Below are positions 15,833 through 25,889 of a stretch of 64,000 nt of DNA, one piece after another. The notes below the pieces were generated by a model. The model made no database searches. It saw nothing but the letters and a program-made list of their open reading frames with translations, and was not told the DNA's origin. The position numbers were made by a program, and so were the translations under genes. The stretch is from Desulfuromonadaceae bacterium (GTDB taxonomy: Bacteria; Desulfobacterota; Desulfuromonadia; Geobacterales; Pseudopelobacteraceae): contig JAQUIG010000001.1 in the NCBI GenBank assembly GCA_028683435.1, positions 134,393-198,392 of the forward strand, read 5' to 3'. Position 1 is the first letter of the stretch. Every line of letters starts with the position of its first letter.

Positions 15833-18800
15833 AATGCCCAACCATGTGTGAATTCTCCTCGAATGCCGCGTCCAGAGCATCATCACCGCTGAGGCCGGCA
15901 GCCTGGGCCCGCTCAAGCGCCTGGAGTACCCGCTTGTAATCGGCCGGCATAACCTTTACAAACCGCGGCAGGACGTTCTGCCAGTTGATCAGCAGCATCG
16001 TTGCGCGGGAGCTTCCGGTCCATTCGGCATGTTTTTCAATCATACCCTTGAGAGTGGCGGCGTCGGAATCATCAAGCGGCTCCAGTCCAACCATCTCCGT
16101 GTTGCAGCGGGAAGCGAAATCCCCCTGTTCGTCGAGTACATACGCCACGCCGCCGCTCATGCCGGCGGCAAAGTTGCGCCCGGTCCGGCCAAGAATCACG
16201 ACGGTACCGCCGGTCATGTATTCGCAGCCGTGATCACCGACCCCTTCAACGACGGCTTTGACACCGGAGTTGCGCACGCAGAAGCGCTCGCCGGCCATGC
16301 CGCGGATATAGGCCGTGCCGCTCGTCGCGCCGTAAAAAGCGACATTGCCGGCGATGATGTTCTCTTCGGCCTTGAAGGTCGTCCCTTCCGGCGGGTAGAC
16401 GACGATCGCGCCGCCGCTCAGCCCTTTGCCAAGGTAATCGTTCGCGTCACCCGACAATTTCAGGGTGATGCCGCGTGGTATGAACGCCCCGAAACTCTGC
16501 CCTGCGGAGCCGTTGAATGTGAGACTGACCGTATCATCCGGAAGCCCGCTAGCGCCATGGTGTCGGGTGATTTCATTGCCGAGGATCGTTCCGACAACCC
16601 GGTGAACATTGGTAATCGGGAGCTCTGCGCTGACCTTTTCACCCCGCTCGATAGCCGGCTGACAGAGATCCAGCAGCTGTGTCATGTCGATTGATTTTTC
16701 CAGGCCGTGATCCTGCTGTTCCGTACAGTACCGTCCCACATTCAGCCCGACCTTCGGCTGATGAAGCATGTTGGAGAAATCAAGCCCCTGCATCTTCCAA
16801 TGTTCAATCGCCTTGTTCGCCTCCAGCACATCGCAGCGCCCGACCATTTCGTTAACGGTGCGGAAGCCGAGTTGTGCCATGATCTCGCGCAGCTCCTCGG
16901 CAACAAAACGCATGAAGTTGACGACATATTCCGGCTTGCCGCTGAAGTTCTTGCGCAGCTCCGGATCCTGCGTCGCGACACCGGTCGGACAGGTGTTGCT
17001 GTGACAGACACGCATCATGACGCACCCGAGAGTCACGAGCGGAGCGGTGGCAAAGCCGAACTCCTCGGCACCCAGCAGGGCGGCGATGGCAACGTCTCGT
17101 CCGGTCTTGAGCTGACCGTCGGCTTCGATGATGATCCGGCTGCGCAGGTTGTTCAGCAGCAGCGTCTGGTGTGTTTCCGCCAGGCCGAGCTCCCAGGGGA
17201 GACCGGCATGTTTGATACTCGAGATCGGCGATGCGCCGGTGCCGCCGTCATAACCGCTGATCAACACGACATCGGCATGAGCCTTGGCAACCCCTGCGGC
17301 AATAGTGCCGACGCCGACTTCCGACACGAGCTTGACGCTGATGCGGGCGCGGCGGTTGGCGTTTTTCAGATCGTGGATCAGCTCTGCCAGGTCCTCGATT
17401 GAGTAGATATCGTGATGCGGCGGTGGTGAAACGAGCCCGACGCCCGGTGTCGTATGACGCGTTTTGGCGATCCATGGGTACACCTTGTGTCCCGGCAGCT
17501 CTCCTCCCTCGCCAGGCTTGGCGCCCTGAGCCATCTTGATCTGCAGCTCGCCGGCATTGGTCAGGTAATCACTGGTGACACCGAAACGTCCCGAAGCCAC
17601 CTGTTTGATGGCGCTGTTTTTGGAATCCCCCTGGTCATTGGTCCAAGTAAAGCGTTCCGGATCCTCGCCCCCCTCACCGGTGTTGGATCTGCCGCCGATG
17701 CGGTTCATCGCGATCGCCAGCGCTTCGTGCGCCTCCTTGCTGATGGAGCCGTAGGACATGGCGCCGGTCTTGAAGCGCTTCATGATGGCTTCAACCGGTT
17801 CGACCTGGTCGAGCGGCACGGAAGGCATATTCTCCTTGAAGCCAAGCAGACCGCGCAGGGTATAGTGACGCGTGTTCTGTTCGTCGATCAACGAGGAAAA
17901 CGTCTTGAACTCATGGTAATCGTCGGTACGGGTGGCTTTCTGCAACGAGGTGATCGTCAGCGGGTTATACTGGTGCTCCTCGCCATCCTTGCGCCACTGA
18001 TAAACGCCACCCGGGGGGAGCGTCACCTCGGGGGCAACCCGCTCGGGATAGGCACGGGCGTGACGTTCCATCAGTTCACGGGCAATACCGTCAATATCGG
18101 TTCCGCCGATACGAGACGGCGTCCAGGTGAAATAACGGTCGACCACCGATTGATGCAGGCCGAGCGCCTCGAAGATCTGTGCGCCGCGGTAGCTCTGGAC
18201 CGTGGAGATTCCCATCTTGGCCATCGTCTTGACGACACCCTTGATCGATGCCTTGATGAAGTTCTTGACCGCTTTTTCGCTGTCGAGATTCGGCAGCATC
18301 CCCTGAAGAATCATGTCATCCAGGGATTCGAAAGCCAGATAGGGGTTGATGGCATTGACCCCGTAGCCGAGCAGTACGGCAAAGTGGTGAACTTCACGCG
18401 GCTCGCCCGATTCCAGAATCAGCGAAACCATAGTGCGGGTACCGCTGTTGACCAGATGATGGTGCAGGCCGGAAGCCGCCAGCAGCGCCGGAATAGCGGC
18501 GTTATATGCATCTACGCCGCGGTCGGAGAGGATCAGGATATTGCTGCCGGCCTCCACCGCAACATCGGCAGCCGCAAAAAGAGCTTCCAAGCCGCGCTCC
18601 ATTCCTGCGGCGCCACGCGTCACAGGGAAGAGGAGCGACAATGTTGCCGATTTAAAGCCGGGGCTATCGATCTGGCGCAGCTTTTCCAGCTCCTGGTTGC
18701 AGAGCAGCGGGTTCTGAAGCTTGATCCTCCGGGCGTTGGCCGCTGTCGGCTCCAGCAGGTTCCCTTCCGAGCCGATCAACGTTATCGTGGAGGTAACAAT

Positions 18801-20411
18801 CTCTTCACGGATCGGGTCGATAGGCGGGTTGGTAACCTGGGCGAACAGTTGTTTGAAATAATTGTACAGCAGCTGGTTCTGGTCGGAAAGGACCGCCAGC
18901 GGGGTGTCGGTGCCCATGGACCCAAGCGGTTGGATGCCGTCACGCGCCATTGGTCCCAGCACAACCCGCTGATCTTCATACGTATAGCCGAAAGCCTGCT
19001 GCCTTTGGACGAGTGTGCTCTGGTCCGACTGCTGCATGTCGGATGCATACGGCAACTCCTCCAGCAGGATATAGTTCTCTTTCAGCCACTGGCCATATGG
19101 GTTGGCGGCGGCAAGCTCCCCCTTGATCTCCTCGTCGGGGACAATACGCCCCTGCTCGGTATCCACCAGGAACATCTGCCCCGGCTGGAGCCTCCCCTTG
19201 CTCAGGATGCGGCTCGGTTCGATCTGCAGGACTCCGGCTTCGGAGGCCATGATGACGAGATCGTCGTTGGTAATGTAATACCGCGAGGGCCGGAGTCCGT
19301 TACGGTCAAGAACCGCACCGATACTGCGGCCGTCAGTGAAGGCGATTGCGGCAGGGCCGTCCCACGGCGCTATCAGGCAGGAGTGATATTCATAAAAAGC
19401 CTTCTTCGCTTCGCTCATCTCGGCGTGGTTTTCCCACGGTTCCGGCACCATCATCATGATGGCGTGCGGCAGAGATCGACCGCTCATGACGAGCAGCTCC
19501 AGGCAGTTGTCGAACATGCCCGAATCAGAGCCGCTGGTATTGATGATCGGCAGCGCCTTCTTGATATCATCGCCGAACAGTTCGCTTGTAATATGGTTCT
19601 GGCGGGCGTTCATCCAGTTGACGTTACCGCGCAGGGTATTGATCTCGCCGTTGTGGGCCAGATAATGATACGGGTGGGCGCGGTCCCAGCTCGGGAAGGT
19701 ATTGGTGGAGAAGCGGGAATGCACGAGGGCGATGGCGCTTTCCATGACCGGATCGCACAACTCGGGGTAATACTGGTCAACCTGCACCGGCATGAGCATC
19801 CCCTTGTAAATTATGGTCCGGGTGGAGAGGCTGCAGACATACCAGTGTTCATCAACCTCGGCACGCCGAATCTCGTTGGTTGCACGCTGATTGATTATGT
19901 AGAGTTTGCGGTTGAAGGCCTGCTCGTCAAGACAGCTCTCCGGACGTTTGAGGAACAGCTGCCGTACCATCGGCTCCCCTTCCCAGGCGGTATTGCCGAG
20001 TGGAGCGTTATCGGTCGGCACGTTGCGCCACCCGAGCAGTTCGACCCCCTCATCGACCAGGATTTTTTCCAGGATATGGCGGGCGGCGTTGCGCTCGGTT
20101 GCTTTCGGTGAGGTGAACACCATGCCGACACCATAGTGGAACGGCTCCGGCAGTTCGATGCCGAGCGGAGTGCAGACGGAACGGAGAAACCGGTCAGGCA
20201 TCTGGATGAGAATGCCGGCGCCGTCACCGGTATTCGCTTCACAGCCGCACGCGCCTCGATGATCAAGGTTTATGAGCACCTCAAGCGCCTGGCTGACGAT
20301 CTCGTGGGACTTGTTCCCCTTCATATTGGCAACAAAACCGACGCCGCACGCGTCATGCTCGAATTGGGGATCGTAGAGGCCCTGTTTTACCGGTTGTCGG
20401 TTGTTTTTCAT
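15831..20411 (-). CDS. gltB: Glutamate synthase large subunit
   Basis: GltB makes two glutamates from glutamine and 2-oxoglutarate. The 1526-residue chain is full length. A propeptide of about 21 residues precedes DACGVGFVA, where the Cys becomes the N-terminal nucleophile of the glutaminase domain. The middle and FMN domains follow ([36 protein letters not shown]). The 3Fe-4S cysteines lie in [16 protein letters not shown], and the C-terminal beta-helix repeats include GGAIVVYPP and [22 protein letters not shown] likely sigma54 promoter and leader hairpin precede it, which fits nitrogen control. Confidence 0.98.
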   Translation of the reverse strand: MKNNRQPVKQGLYDPQFEHDACGVGFVANMKGNKSHEIVSQALEVLINLDHRGACGCEANTGDGAGILIQMPDRFLRSVCTPLGIELPEPFHYGVGMVFTSPKATERNAARHILEKILVDEGVELLGWRNVPTDNAPLGNTAWEGEPMVRQLFLKRPESCLDEQAFNRKLYIINQRATNEIRRAEVDEHWYVCSLSTRTIIYKGMLMPVQVDQYYPELCDPVMESAIALVHSRFSTNTFPSWDRAHPYHYLAHNGEINTLRGNVNWMNARQNHITSELFGDDIKKALPIINTSGSDSGMFDNCLELLVMSGRSLPHAIMMMVPEPWENHAEMSEAKKAFYEYHSCLIAPWDGPAAIAFTDGRSIGAVLDRNGLRPSRYYITNDDLVIMASEAGVLQIEPSRILSKGRLQPGQMFLVDTEQGRIVPDEEIKGELAAANPYGQWLKENYILLEELPYASDMQQSDQSTLVQRQQAFGYTYEDQRVVLGPMARDGIQPLGSMGTDTPLAVLSDQNQLLYNYFKQLFAQVTNPPIDPIREEIVTSTITLIGSEGNLLEPTAANARRIKLQNPLLCNQELEKLRQIDSPGFKSATLSLLFPVTRGAAGMERGLEALFAAADVAVEAGSNILILSDRGVDAYNAAIPALLAASGLHHHLVNSGTRTMVSLILESGEPREVHHFAVLLGYGVNAINPYLAFESLDDMILQGMLPNLDSEKAVKNFIKASIKGVVKTMAKMGISTVQSYRGAQIFEALGLHQSVVDRYFTWTPSRIGGTDIDGIARELMERHARAYPERVAPEVTLPPGGVYQWRKDGEEHQYNPLTITSLQKATRTDDYHEFKTFSSLIDEQNTRHYTLRGLLGFKENMPSVPLDQVEPVEAIMKRFKTGAMSYGSISKEAHEALAIAMNRIGGRSNTGEGGEDPERFTWTNDQGDSKNSAIKQVASGRFGVTSDYLTNAGELQIKMAQGAKPGEGGELPGHKVYPWIAKTRHTTPGVGLVSPPPHHDIYSIEDLAELIHDLKNANRRARISVKLVSEVGVGTIAAGVAKAHADVVLISGYDGGTGASPISSIKHAGLPWELGLAETHQTLLLNNLRSRIIIEADGQLKTGRDVAIAALLGAEEFGFATAPLVTLGCVMMRVCHSNTCPTGVATQDPELRKNFSGKPEYVVNFMRFVAEELREIMAQLGFRTVNEMVGRCDVLEANKAIEHWKMQGLDFSNMLHQPKVGLNVGRYCTEQQDHGLEKSIDMTQLLDLCQPAIERGEKVSAELPITNVHRVVGTILGNEITRHHGASGLPDDTVSLTFNGSAGQSFGAFIPRGITLKLSGDANDYLGKGLSGGAIVVYPPEGTTFKAEENIIAGNVAFYGATSGTAYIRGMAGERFCVRNSGVKAVVEGVGDHGCEYMTGGTVVILGRTGRNFAAGMSGGVAYVLDEQGDFASRCNTEMVGLEPLDDSDAATLKGMIEKHAEWTGSSRATMLLINWQNVLPRFVKVMPADYKRVLQALERAQAAGLSGDDALDAAFEENSHMVGH

Positions 20412-20447
20412 GGGTGGTGACCTTTGTGAATATTTTCTTTATGAGTG

Positions 20448-20466
20448 GCCCGCAACTGGTGCGGGC
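20448..20466 (-). other. Leader hairpin of gltB
   Basis: Perfect 7-base arms GCCCGCA and TGCGGGC flank a 5-base loop. It begins at the predicted sigma54 transcription start, so the mRNA would open with a stable hairpin, possibly protecting the 5' end. Confidence 0.5.
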
Positions 20467-20476
20467 AGTATTCTTT

Positions 20477-20492
20477 AGCAGGTAGTATGCCA
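20477..20492 (-). promoter_or_regulatory. Sigma54 (-24/-12) promoter of gltBD
   Basis: On the minus strand TGGCAT-ACTAC-CTGCT keeps GG and GC exactly 10 bases apart. The start would be near 20465, about 54 bases before the gltB ATG. A 15-base palindrome GGTGCAT-G-ATGCGCC at 20666-20680, about 175 bases upstream, could bind an NtrC-like activator. Confidence 0.6.
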
Positions 20493-20803
20493 CGATGAAA
20501 CTATACCACCGCTGCCGGCTATCTCAACCTAATAGTCAGCTAGTTACGCCGATACCATGCCAGATCCGGTGCATACGGGTAACGGTATACCGCTTCAGCA
20601 TGAGTAGTATTTGCACACGAGTGAGTACACCGGAAGGGGGCGACAAAAGCGGAACAGTTCGGAAAGGTGCATGATGCGCCTGCTTGATGTACAACCCCGT
20701 TACCTAATGAATGCAAATAAACGGATATTAAATAATGCTTGCACGCCACTTGAAGTCGAATGATAATGCAAACCAAGCTATAATTCTATATGCGGGAGAT
20801 TGC
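20493..20803. other. Divergent intergenic region gltB / desulfidase gene
   Basis: No gene is supported. It holds the palindrome at 20666-20680 and a TATAAT box at 20779-20784 just upstream of the rightward gene. No good -35 box is found at the standard distance from that TATAAT. Confidence 0.4.
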
Positions 20804-22117
20804 ATGAGTATTTACCATGATGTCATAAAACACGAAGTTTTCCCGGCGCTTGGGTGTACGGAACCGATTGCAGTCGCCTATGCGGCCAGCCTTGCAGCGG
20901 AATTATTCGGCGGTGAAATCGATAGCGTCACCGTTACCGTCGATCCGGGTGTTTTCAAGAACGGTTTTGCGGTCACCGTCCCTGAAACGGGAGGCTTAAA
21001 GGGGAATATCATTGCAGCAGCACTGGGTTCTCTTGTTGCCCGTCCGGAACTGAAGATGGAGATACTCTCCGGGACTACGGAAGAGCTGCTTGTCAAGGCG
21101 AAGCTCATGGTCTCTTCAGGCCGTGCCACTGTTGCTCTGGCTATGGGGCAAACCGATCTGTTCATTGACGCCATTGTCAGCGGTGGCGGCAGGAGCGCCC
21201 GGGCTATTCTGCGGGGCGGCCACACAAACGTTGTCCACCTTGAGTGTGATGGAGAGATCTTGCTGGATGATGACAAGAGTGTTGCCGCCAACGACAGCCA
21301 TGCATATCGCGCAATCCTCCGGGAAATGACGTTTCCCGAAATCATCCTGTTGCTTGACGGTCTTGAACCGGGTGACCTTGCCTATCTGAAACGTGGCGTT
21401 GAGATGAATCTGCGTATTGCCGAGGTAGGCAAGGGTCTGACCAAAGTCGGCTATTACGTCGAAGAGCTTGTACGAAAGGGTTTTTTGCTCTCCGACGTTG
21501 TTTCATCCAGCAAAATTCTCACTGCATCTGCGTCTGATGCACGCATGGCAGGCCTTTCATACCCGGCCATGTCAAGCGGCGGCAGCGGCAACCAGGGGAT
21601 TGTCGCAACACTTGTTCCCTACAATGTCGGGCTCTTCTTCAATATACCGGAAGAGACAATCCTGCGCAGCATAGCCCTTTCGCATCTCGTCAACGCGTAT
21701 ATCAAGTGCCACACCGGCGATCTGGCACCTATCTGCGGGTGTGCCATTGCCGCCGGTGTGGGAGCTGCGGTGGCGATAGTCTACCAGCAGTCAGGAGCGG
21801 ACATACACAAGATAAATCTGGCGGTTAATACCATCATCAGTGACATTGGCGGCATGCTCTGCGACGGGGCCAAAGGGGGGTGCGCCCTTAAAGTTGTCAG
21901 CTCAACTGATGCAGCAATCAGAGCGGCATACATGGCTCTAAACGGCCACGGAATAACGGAAGAAGAAGGTTTTATCGGCAACAGCGCAGAAGAGACTATT
22001 CACAACTTGAGCCGAATCACCGATATCGGAATGCCTCTTGCCGACGAAACAATGTTGACCATCATGCTTGAAAAGCGCTCCATCACAGAATCCAGGAGCA
22101 GGAGTGAGGAGGGTTAA
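20804..22117 (+). CDS. L-cysteine desulfidase / serine dehydratase-like protein (UPF0597)
   Basis: This 437-residue protein belongs to the UPF0597 (YhaM/CdsB-like) family, FeS enzymes that release sulfide and ammonia from L-cysteine or deaminate related amino acids. Landmarks are HEVFPALGCTEPIAVAYAAS near the start, PETGGLKGNIIAAALG, YPAMSSGGSGNQGI (about 256-270), CHTGDLAPICGCAIAAG and GMLCDGAKGGCALK, the last two supplying probable cluster cysteines. The ATG at 20804 is chosen because GGGAG lies 7 bases upstream and the family starts there. It is transcribed alone and ends at a hairpin. The true substrate cannot be told from sequence. Confidence 0.88.
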   Translation: MSIYHDVIKHEVFPALGCTEPIAVAYAASLAAELFGGEIDSVTVTVDPGVFKNGFAVTVPETGGLKGNIIAAALGSLVARPELKMEILSGTTEELLVKAKLMVSSGRATVALAMGQTDLFIDAIVSGGGRSARAILRGGHTNVVHLECDGEILLDDDKSVAANDSHAYRAILREMTFPEIILLLDGLEPGDLAYLKRGVEMNLRIAEVGKGLTKVGYYVEELVRKGFLLSDVVSSSKILTASASDARMAGLSYPAMSSGGSGNQGIVATLVPYNVGLFFNIPEETILRSIALSHLVNAYIKCHTGDLAPICGCAIAAGVGAAVAIVYQQSGADIHKINLAVNTIISDIGGMLCDGAKGGCALKVVSSTDAAIRAAYMALNGHGITEEEGFIGNSAEETIHNLSRITDIGMPLADETMLTIMLEKRSITESRSRSEEG

Positions 22118-22189
22118 AATTGTCCTGTCCGGCGAGCAGGGACAGGAGACCAAAGTAACCCTGCAGCCCCCCATCAGTATAACTCACCG

Positions 22190-22219
22190 CGCGCAGATGA
22201 CAAAAATGTCATCTGCGCG
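22190..22219 (+). terminator. Strong hairpin after desulfidase gene
   Basis: Perfect 13-base arms CGCGCAGATGACA and TGTCATCTGCGCG enclose an AAAA loop. There is no long T tract after it, so it may act as a terminator only with Rho or as an mRNA end-protector. The rest of the 312-base gap before the next gene shows nothing else clear. Confidence 0.6.
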
Positions 22220-22429
22220 TAATACTTTTGCCAGAACAGTTCCTCTATAGTGTAGAAAAAACTATCCCCTAAACCCAAGAGTGTATAATATGCCATTCCG
22301 CTAGCAGTGGCCGGTCGCGCAAAATATATGGGGCAGACAGGCGTTTCATGCGCTCTTAAACTGGTGCATGCCAGTCCTCGGAAAGTTGATACACAAAATC
22401 TGCATCTCAGTGATATATAGAGAGCCATT

Positions 22430-23149
22430 ATGACAAAGATTTCAATCGTAATACCTGCATACAATGAAGCGGACAATATCGGCACGCTTATCAGTGAAAT
22501 CAAGCAGCTTGAGCTAGACAGCGCGTATGAAATCATCATCGTCGATGATGCGAGCAGTGATGATACCTATGCCACTACGCTTACATTGAAAGCGGCTGTT
22601 CCCGAACTCAGGATCATTCAACACGAAAGCACGTATGGCCAGAGTGCGGCAATCGCAACGGGTATAGCACATGCCGATGGCGAATTGATTGTGACAATGG
22701 ATGGCGATGGCCAGAATAATCCGGCCGACATTCCCCGATTGGTCACGGCGCTTTTAAACGGCAAAAGTGCCAATCTCCGCATGGTTGCGGGCTTTAGAAA
22801 GAAAAGGAATGATTCAGCGTGGCGAATCCTCTCTTCAAAAGCAGCTAATTCCGTCAGGAGTTTTTTTTTGAGGGACCAGACGCCGGACACAGGGTGCGGC
22901 CTGAAAGTATTTTACCGATCGGCGTTTATCAAGCTTCCGTTTTTTGATCATATGCACCGTTTTTTGCCCGCCCTTATCCAGATGCAGGGGGGGGGGGTCA
23001 TTTCGATTGAAGTTTCCCACCGGGCGCGAATGCACGGCACCTCCAAATACGGGACCTTTAACCGGCTATGGGTCGGCATCATCGACATTCTCGGGGTTTC
23101 CTGGCTCCGCCTCAGGTCAAAAAAAGTAAAAATAAGGAAGTGCGATTAA
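22430..23149 (+). CDS. GT2 polyprenyl-phosphate sugar transferase (DPM1/ArnC-like)
   Basis: The 239-residue product is a GT-A family 2 glycosyltransferase. It starts KISIVIPAYNEADNIG, has the nucleotide-sugar motif IIIVDDASSDDT (about 32-43), the DXD-like VTMDGDGQNNPADIP (about 88-102), DTGCGLKVFYRSAF and SHRARMHGTSKYG, typical of dolichol- or undecaprenyl-phosphate sugar synthases. It lacks the C-terminal membrane helices found in ArnC. Its stop overlaps the next ATG (TAATG). In this three-gene operon it probably charges undecaprenyl phosphate with a sugar that the ArnT-like enzyme later transfers. The ribosome-binding site (AGAGAG) is modest. Confidence 0.9.
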   Translation: MTKISIVIPAYNEADNIGTLISEIKQLELDSAYEIIIVDDASSDDTYATTLTLKAAVPELRIIQHESTYGQSAAIATGIAHADGELIVTMDGDGQNNPADIPRLVTALLNGKSANLRMVAGFRKKRNDSAWRILSSKAANSVRSFFLRDQTPDTGCGLKVFYRSAFIKLPFFDHMHRFLPALIQMQGGGVISIEVSHRARMHGTSKYGTFNRLWVGIIDILGVSWLRLRSKKVKIRKCD

Positions 23150-23433
23150 TGACGATACCAGAGACTTATTGGGTCATAATCGGCCTGACCGGCCAGGTTT
23201 TCTTTACCATGCGTTTTGTTGTGCAATGGATTGCGACGGAAAAAAACAGGAAGAGCGTGATACCGGAATCGTTCTGGTATTTCAGCATAGTGGGATCTCT
23301 GATCCTGCTTACTTATTCTATTTACCGCAAAGATCCGGTATTTATCCTCGGACAGGCATTCGGCACGACCGTCTATTTGCGAAATCTTTATTTCATTAAC
23401 AAGCATAAGGAAAAGAAACATGTTCCTGTTTAA
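23149..23433 (+). CDS. Stand-alone LpxB N-terminal-domain (LAB_N) membrane protein
   Basis: The 94-residue protein matches the small LAB_N domain found at the N-terminus of some lipid A disaccharide synthases or alone next to envelope glycosyltransferases. Three hydrophobic segments are seen: YWVIIGLTGQVFFTMRF (about 6-22), SFWYFSIVGSLILLTYSIY and PVFILGQAFGTTVYLRNLY. The motif QWIATEKNRKSVIPESFW is typical. It overlaps the preceding gene by one base and the following by 14, so translation is coupled. Its place between GT2 and ArnT-like genes suggests it flips or docks the lipid-linked sugar; that is inference. Confidence 0.85.
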   Translation: MTIPETYWVIIGLTGQVFFTMRFVVQWIATEKNRKSVIPESFWYFSIVGSLILLTYSIYRKDPVFILGQAFGTTVYLRNLYFINKHKEKKHVPV

Positions 23434-25027
23434 GCAATTATGGTTTCCTTTTTTAATAATTGTGTTCCCCGGCGTTATCTTCTCTCTGTTTCTCCCCTAT
23501 TTTCCAGTTGATGAAACGAGGTATCTGTCGGTAGCCTGGGAGATGAAACTCTATGACTCTTTCATTGTCCCCATCCAGAATGCCCTTCCCTATTCACATA
23601 AACCGCCATTCCTTTTTTGGTTGTTCAATCTGGACTGGCTACTTTTTGGCGTAAATGAAGTAACACTCCGGTTAATCCCGTTGTTGTTCAGCCTGTTGAA
23701 TATCACAATCGTTTACAAGATCAGCCTGAAACTGTGGAATGAGGAAAAGATCGCACGCTATGCAGCGATCATGTTGTCTTCCACACTGTCCTATCTACTT
23801 TGGTCAGCACTGATAATGTTTGATATCGTCCTTACGTTCTGGGTTTTACTGGCAATATACGGACTATTATCCGCAGCCGGAAAGCAGAGTATAAAGTCTT
23901 GGCTGCTCATCGGCATCGCCATCGGGGGGGGGATCCTCACCAAAGGCCCGGTTGTTCTCGTATACATACTCCCCGTGGTAATTTTATCCTTTTTATGGGT
24001 GCCGAAAGAAAACTTCTCCAGGAGATGGTACGCATGGTTCGCACTCTCATTGGCTGTGGGGGTAGCGGTCGTTCTCATGTGGCTGATACCTGCGGCAATG
24101 ACCGGGGGGACATCATACCGGGAAGCAATACTGTGGGGGCAGACGGTCAATCGCGTCGCGAATTCCTTCGCGCACCAGCGACCGTTCTGGTGGTATCTCC
24201 CCTGGCTCCTCGCCCTACTGTTGCCCTGGATACTATTAACACCGGTCTGGCGCGGCTGTTCACGACTGACAAATGACCGTGGCGGGCGCTTTCTTGTTAT
24301 CTGGATAGCCCCGGCTCTCATCGTATTATCATTGATCAGCGGCAAACAGGTCCACTACCTCATCCCGCTGCTGCCACCATTCAGCCTCCTCATGGCAAAA
24401 AACCTGGCGACCTGGGAAAGCGGCGGAAAAACAGTCCGGTGGCACTATCCGGTCGCAGCATTCTACAGCGCGTTAGGAATCGTTTTATTGTCACTGACTT
24501 TCATGAAGCCGGGCGGTGCCCTGGAAAACATTGGCATTTCAGGAGCACGTTCATTGTCTTTTGGACTCATCGCCCTAGGAACGGTCCTGTTCTTTTTGAA
24601 AAAGCGATCAACAGCCGGACTGGTTAACTATACGGCATTATCATCGGTCGTTTTTTTTGTAATCATTTTGTTCAGCGGGAATACATTTTTTGACAAGTAT
24701 GATCTCCGCGGTATTTCTCAGGCAATAAAAGAAAAACAGGACGCCGGATACAGCATAATGCATTCCGGGAAATATCATGGACAGTACCAGTTCATCGGCA
24801 GACTAACCCAGCCGCTTGTCCCTCTGGAGACGAAAGAGGCGATCGGCGAATATGCAGCCAATCATGACAAGGTGGCCCTCATTACCTATGAACCCACGAC
24901 AAGGGCTGTCAACCGGGAAGATATCTATTTCCAACAGCCGTTCAGGAGCAAAAAAGTTGTACTCTGGAACAGGAAAGGAATTTCCCGTCTCGCAAAACTT
25001 CCTGTAGGTGAACAGTCAGGAGAATGA
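23420..25027 (+). CDS. ArnT-like membrane glycosyltransferase (GT83/PMT)
   Basis: The 535-residue polytopic protein has about 11-12 membrane segments and the GT-C signature near the N-terminus, FPVDETRYLSVAWEM (about 28-42), with the catalytic Asp-Glu pair of the ArnT family. It also has HKPPFLFWLFNLDW and GGILTKGPVVLVY, both typical, and a soluble C-terminal domain of about 130 residues. ArnT enzymes move a sugar from undecaprenyl phosphate to lipid A on the periplasmic side. With the upstream GT2 and LAB_N genes it forms a complete lipid A or envelope glycosylation unit. No aminoarabinose genes (arnA/B/D) are nearby, so the sugar is probably an unmodified hexose or an amino sugar. Confidence 0.9.
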   Translation: MFLFKQLWFPFLIIVFPGVIFSLFLPYFPVDETRYLSVAWEMKLYDSFIVPIQNALPYSHKPPFLFWLFNLDWLLFGVNEVTLRLIPLLFSLLNITIVYKISLKLWNEEKIARYAAIMLSSTLSYLLWSALIMFDIVLTFWVLLAIYGLLSAAGKQSIKSWLLIGIAIGGGILTKGPVVLVYILPVVILSFLWVPKENFSRRWYAWFALSLAVGVAVVLMWLIPAAMTGGTSYREAILWGQTVNRVANSFAHQRPFWWYLPWLLALLLPWILLTPVWRGCSRLTNDRGGRFLVIWIAPALIVLSLISGKQVHYLIPLLPPFSLLMAKNLATWESGGKTVRWHYPVAAFYSALGIVLLSLTFMKPGGALENIGISGARSLSFGLIALGTVLFFLKKRSTAGLVNYTALSSVVFFVIILFSGNTFFDKYDLRGISQAIKEKQDAGYSIMHSGKYHGQYQFIGRLTQPLVPLETKEAIGEYAANHDKVALITYEPTTRAVNREDIYFQQPFRSKKVVLWNRKGISRLAKLPVGEQSGE

Positions 25028-25079
25028 CCTCCATCAGGAAGGGCCTTGACCAGTTTCATCGTTCGTATCTCAACTCAAG

Positions 25080-25862
25080 TTATTGTGCCGTCCAGCCGCC
25101 ATCAACCGGAACCGCCGTACCGGTAATCTGGTCAGCTCCGGACGAGCAGAGAAACAGTGCCAGTTGTCCTAGTTGCTCGATCGAAACAAATTGCTGCGAC
25201 GGCTGTTTCTCCGCCAGCATGTTGCGTCCCCCCGCTTCAAGATCGACCCCAAGCGCCTCGGCCCGGGCGGCAATCTGCGGTTCGATCAGCTCGGTTCTCG
25301 TCCAACCGGGGCAGATGGCGTTGCTGGTGATGCCGGAACCGGCCGTTTCCAGGGCCACGACCTTGGTCAGACCGACCAGACCATGTTTGGCAGTGACATA
25401 GGCCGCCTTGTTGGCCGATGCCACCAGGCCGTGTACCGAGGCGATATTGATGATCCTGCCCCAGCCGCTCTGCCGCATGTGCGGGAGCGCACGTTGAATA
25501 GTATGAAAGCTTGAGGAGAGGTTGACCGCGATAATGGCATCCCATCGCTCGGGAGGGAACTCTTCGACCGGTGCGGTATGCTGGATACCGGCGTTGTTGA
25601 CCAGAATATCAATGCCGCCGAATACGGCTAAAGTACTCTCCACCAGCGCAGCGATCTCCTCAGGCCGGGTCATGTCGGCGTCGTAAAACCGTACCGTAAC
25701 CCCGAATTCAGTTTCCAGCCCTCTTCGGATTGTTTCTATCTTTCCTGTGTCACCCAGGCCGTTCAGCATGATATTGCATTCCTGCCCGGCCAAGGAACGG
25801 GCGATACCAAGCCCGATCCCGCTGGTCGAACCGGTTATAAGCGCACTTTTACCCTTGAGCAT
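25080..25862 (-). CDS. 3-hydroxybutyrate dehydrogenase (SDR)
   Basis: The 260-residue short-chain dehydrogenase oxidises 3-hydroxybutyrate to acetoacetate with NAD. It shows the cofactor motif TGSTSGIGLGIA (about 10-21), NNAGIQH (about 90-96), the catalytic Ser in NIASVHGLVAS, the YVTAKHG motif (catalytic Tyr and Lys), and the family-typical CPGWTRTELIEPQI plus GTAVPVDGGWTAQ end. It is the last gene of the operon starting at the usp gene and follows atoB by 27 bases. With ScoAB and AtoB it completes a ketone-body oxidation route to acetyl-CoA. Confidence 0.92.
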   Translation of the reverse strand: MLKGKSALITGSTSGIGLGIARSLAGQECNIMLNGLGDTGKIETIRRGLETEFGVTVRFYDADMTRPEEIAALVESTLAVFGGIDILVNNAGIQHTAPVEEFPPERWDAIIAVNLSSSFHTIQRALPHMRQSGWGRIINIASVHGLVASANKAAYVTAKHGLVGLTKVVALETAGSGITSNAICPGWTRTELIEPQIAARAEALGVDLEAGGRNMLAEKQPSQQFVSIEQLGQLALFLCSSGADQITGTAVPVDGGWTAQ

Positions 25863-25889
25863 ATCCTCCCCCTCCTTTTTAATAACCCT

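Noticed and set aside
17454..20111. An 885-codon open frame on the plus strand
   Set aside because: It lies entirely antisense to gltB, has no family text or ribosome-binding site, and is explained by the codon bias of the real gene.
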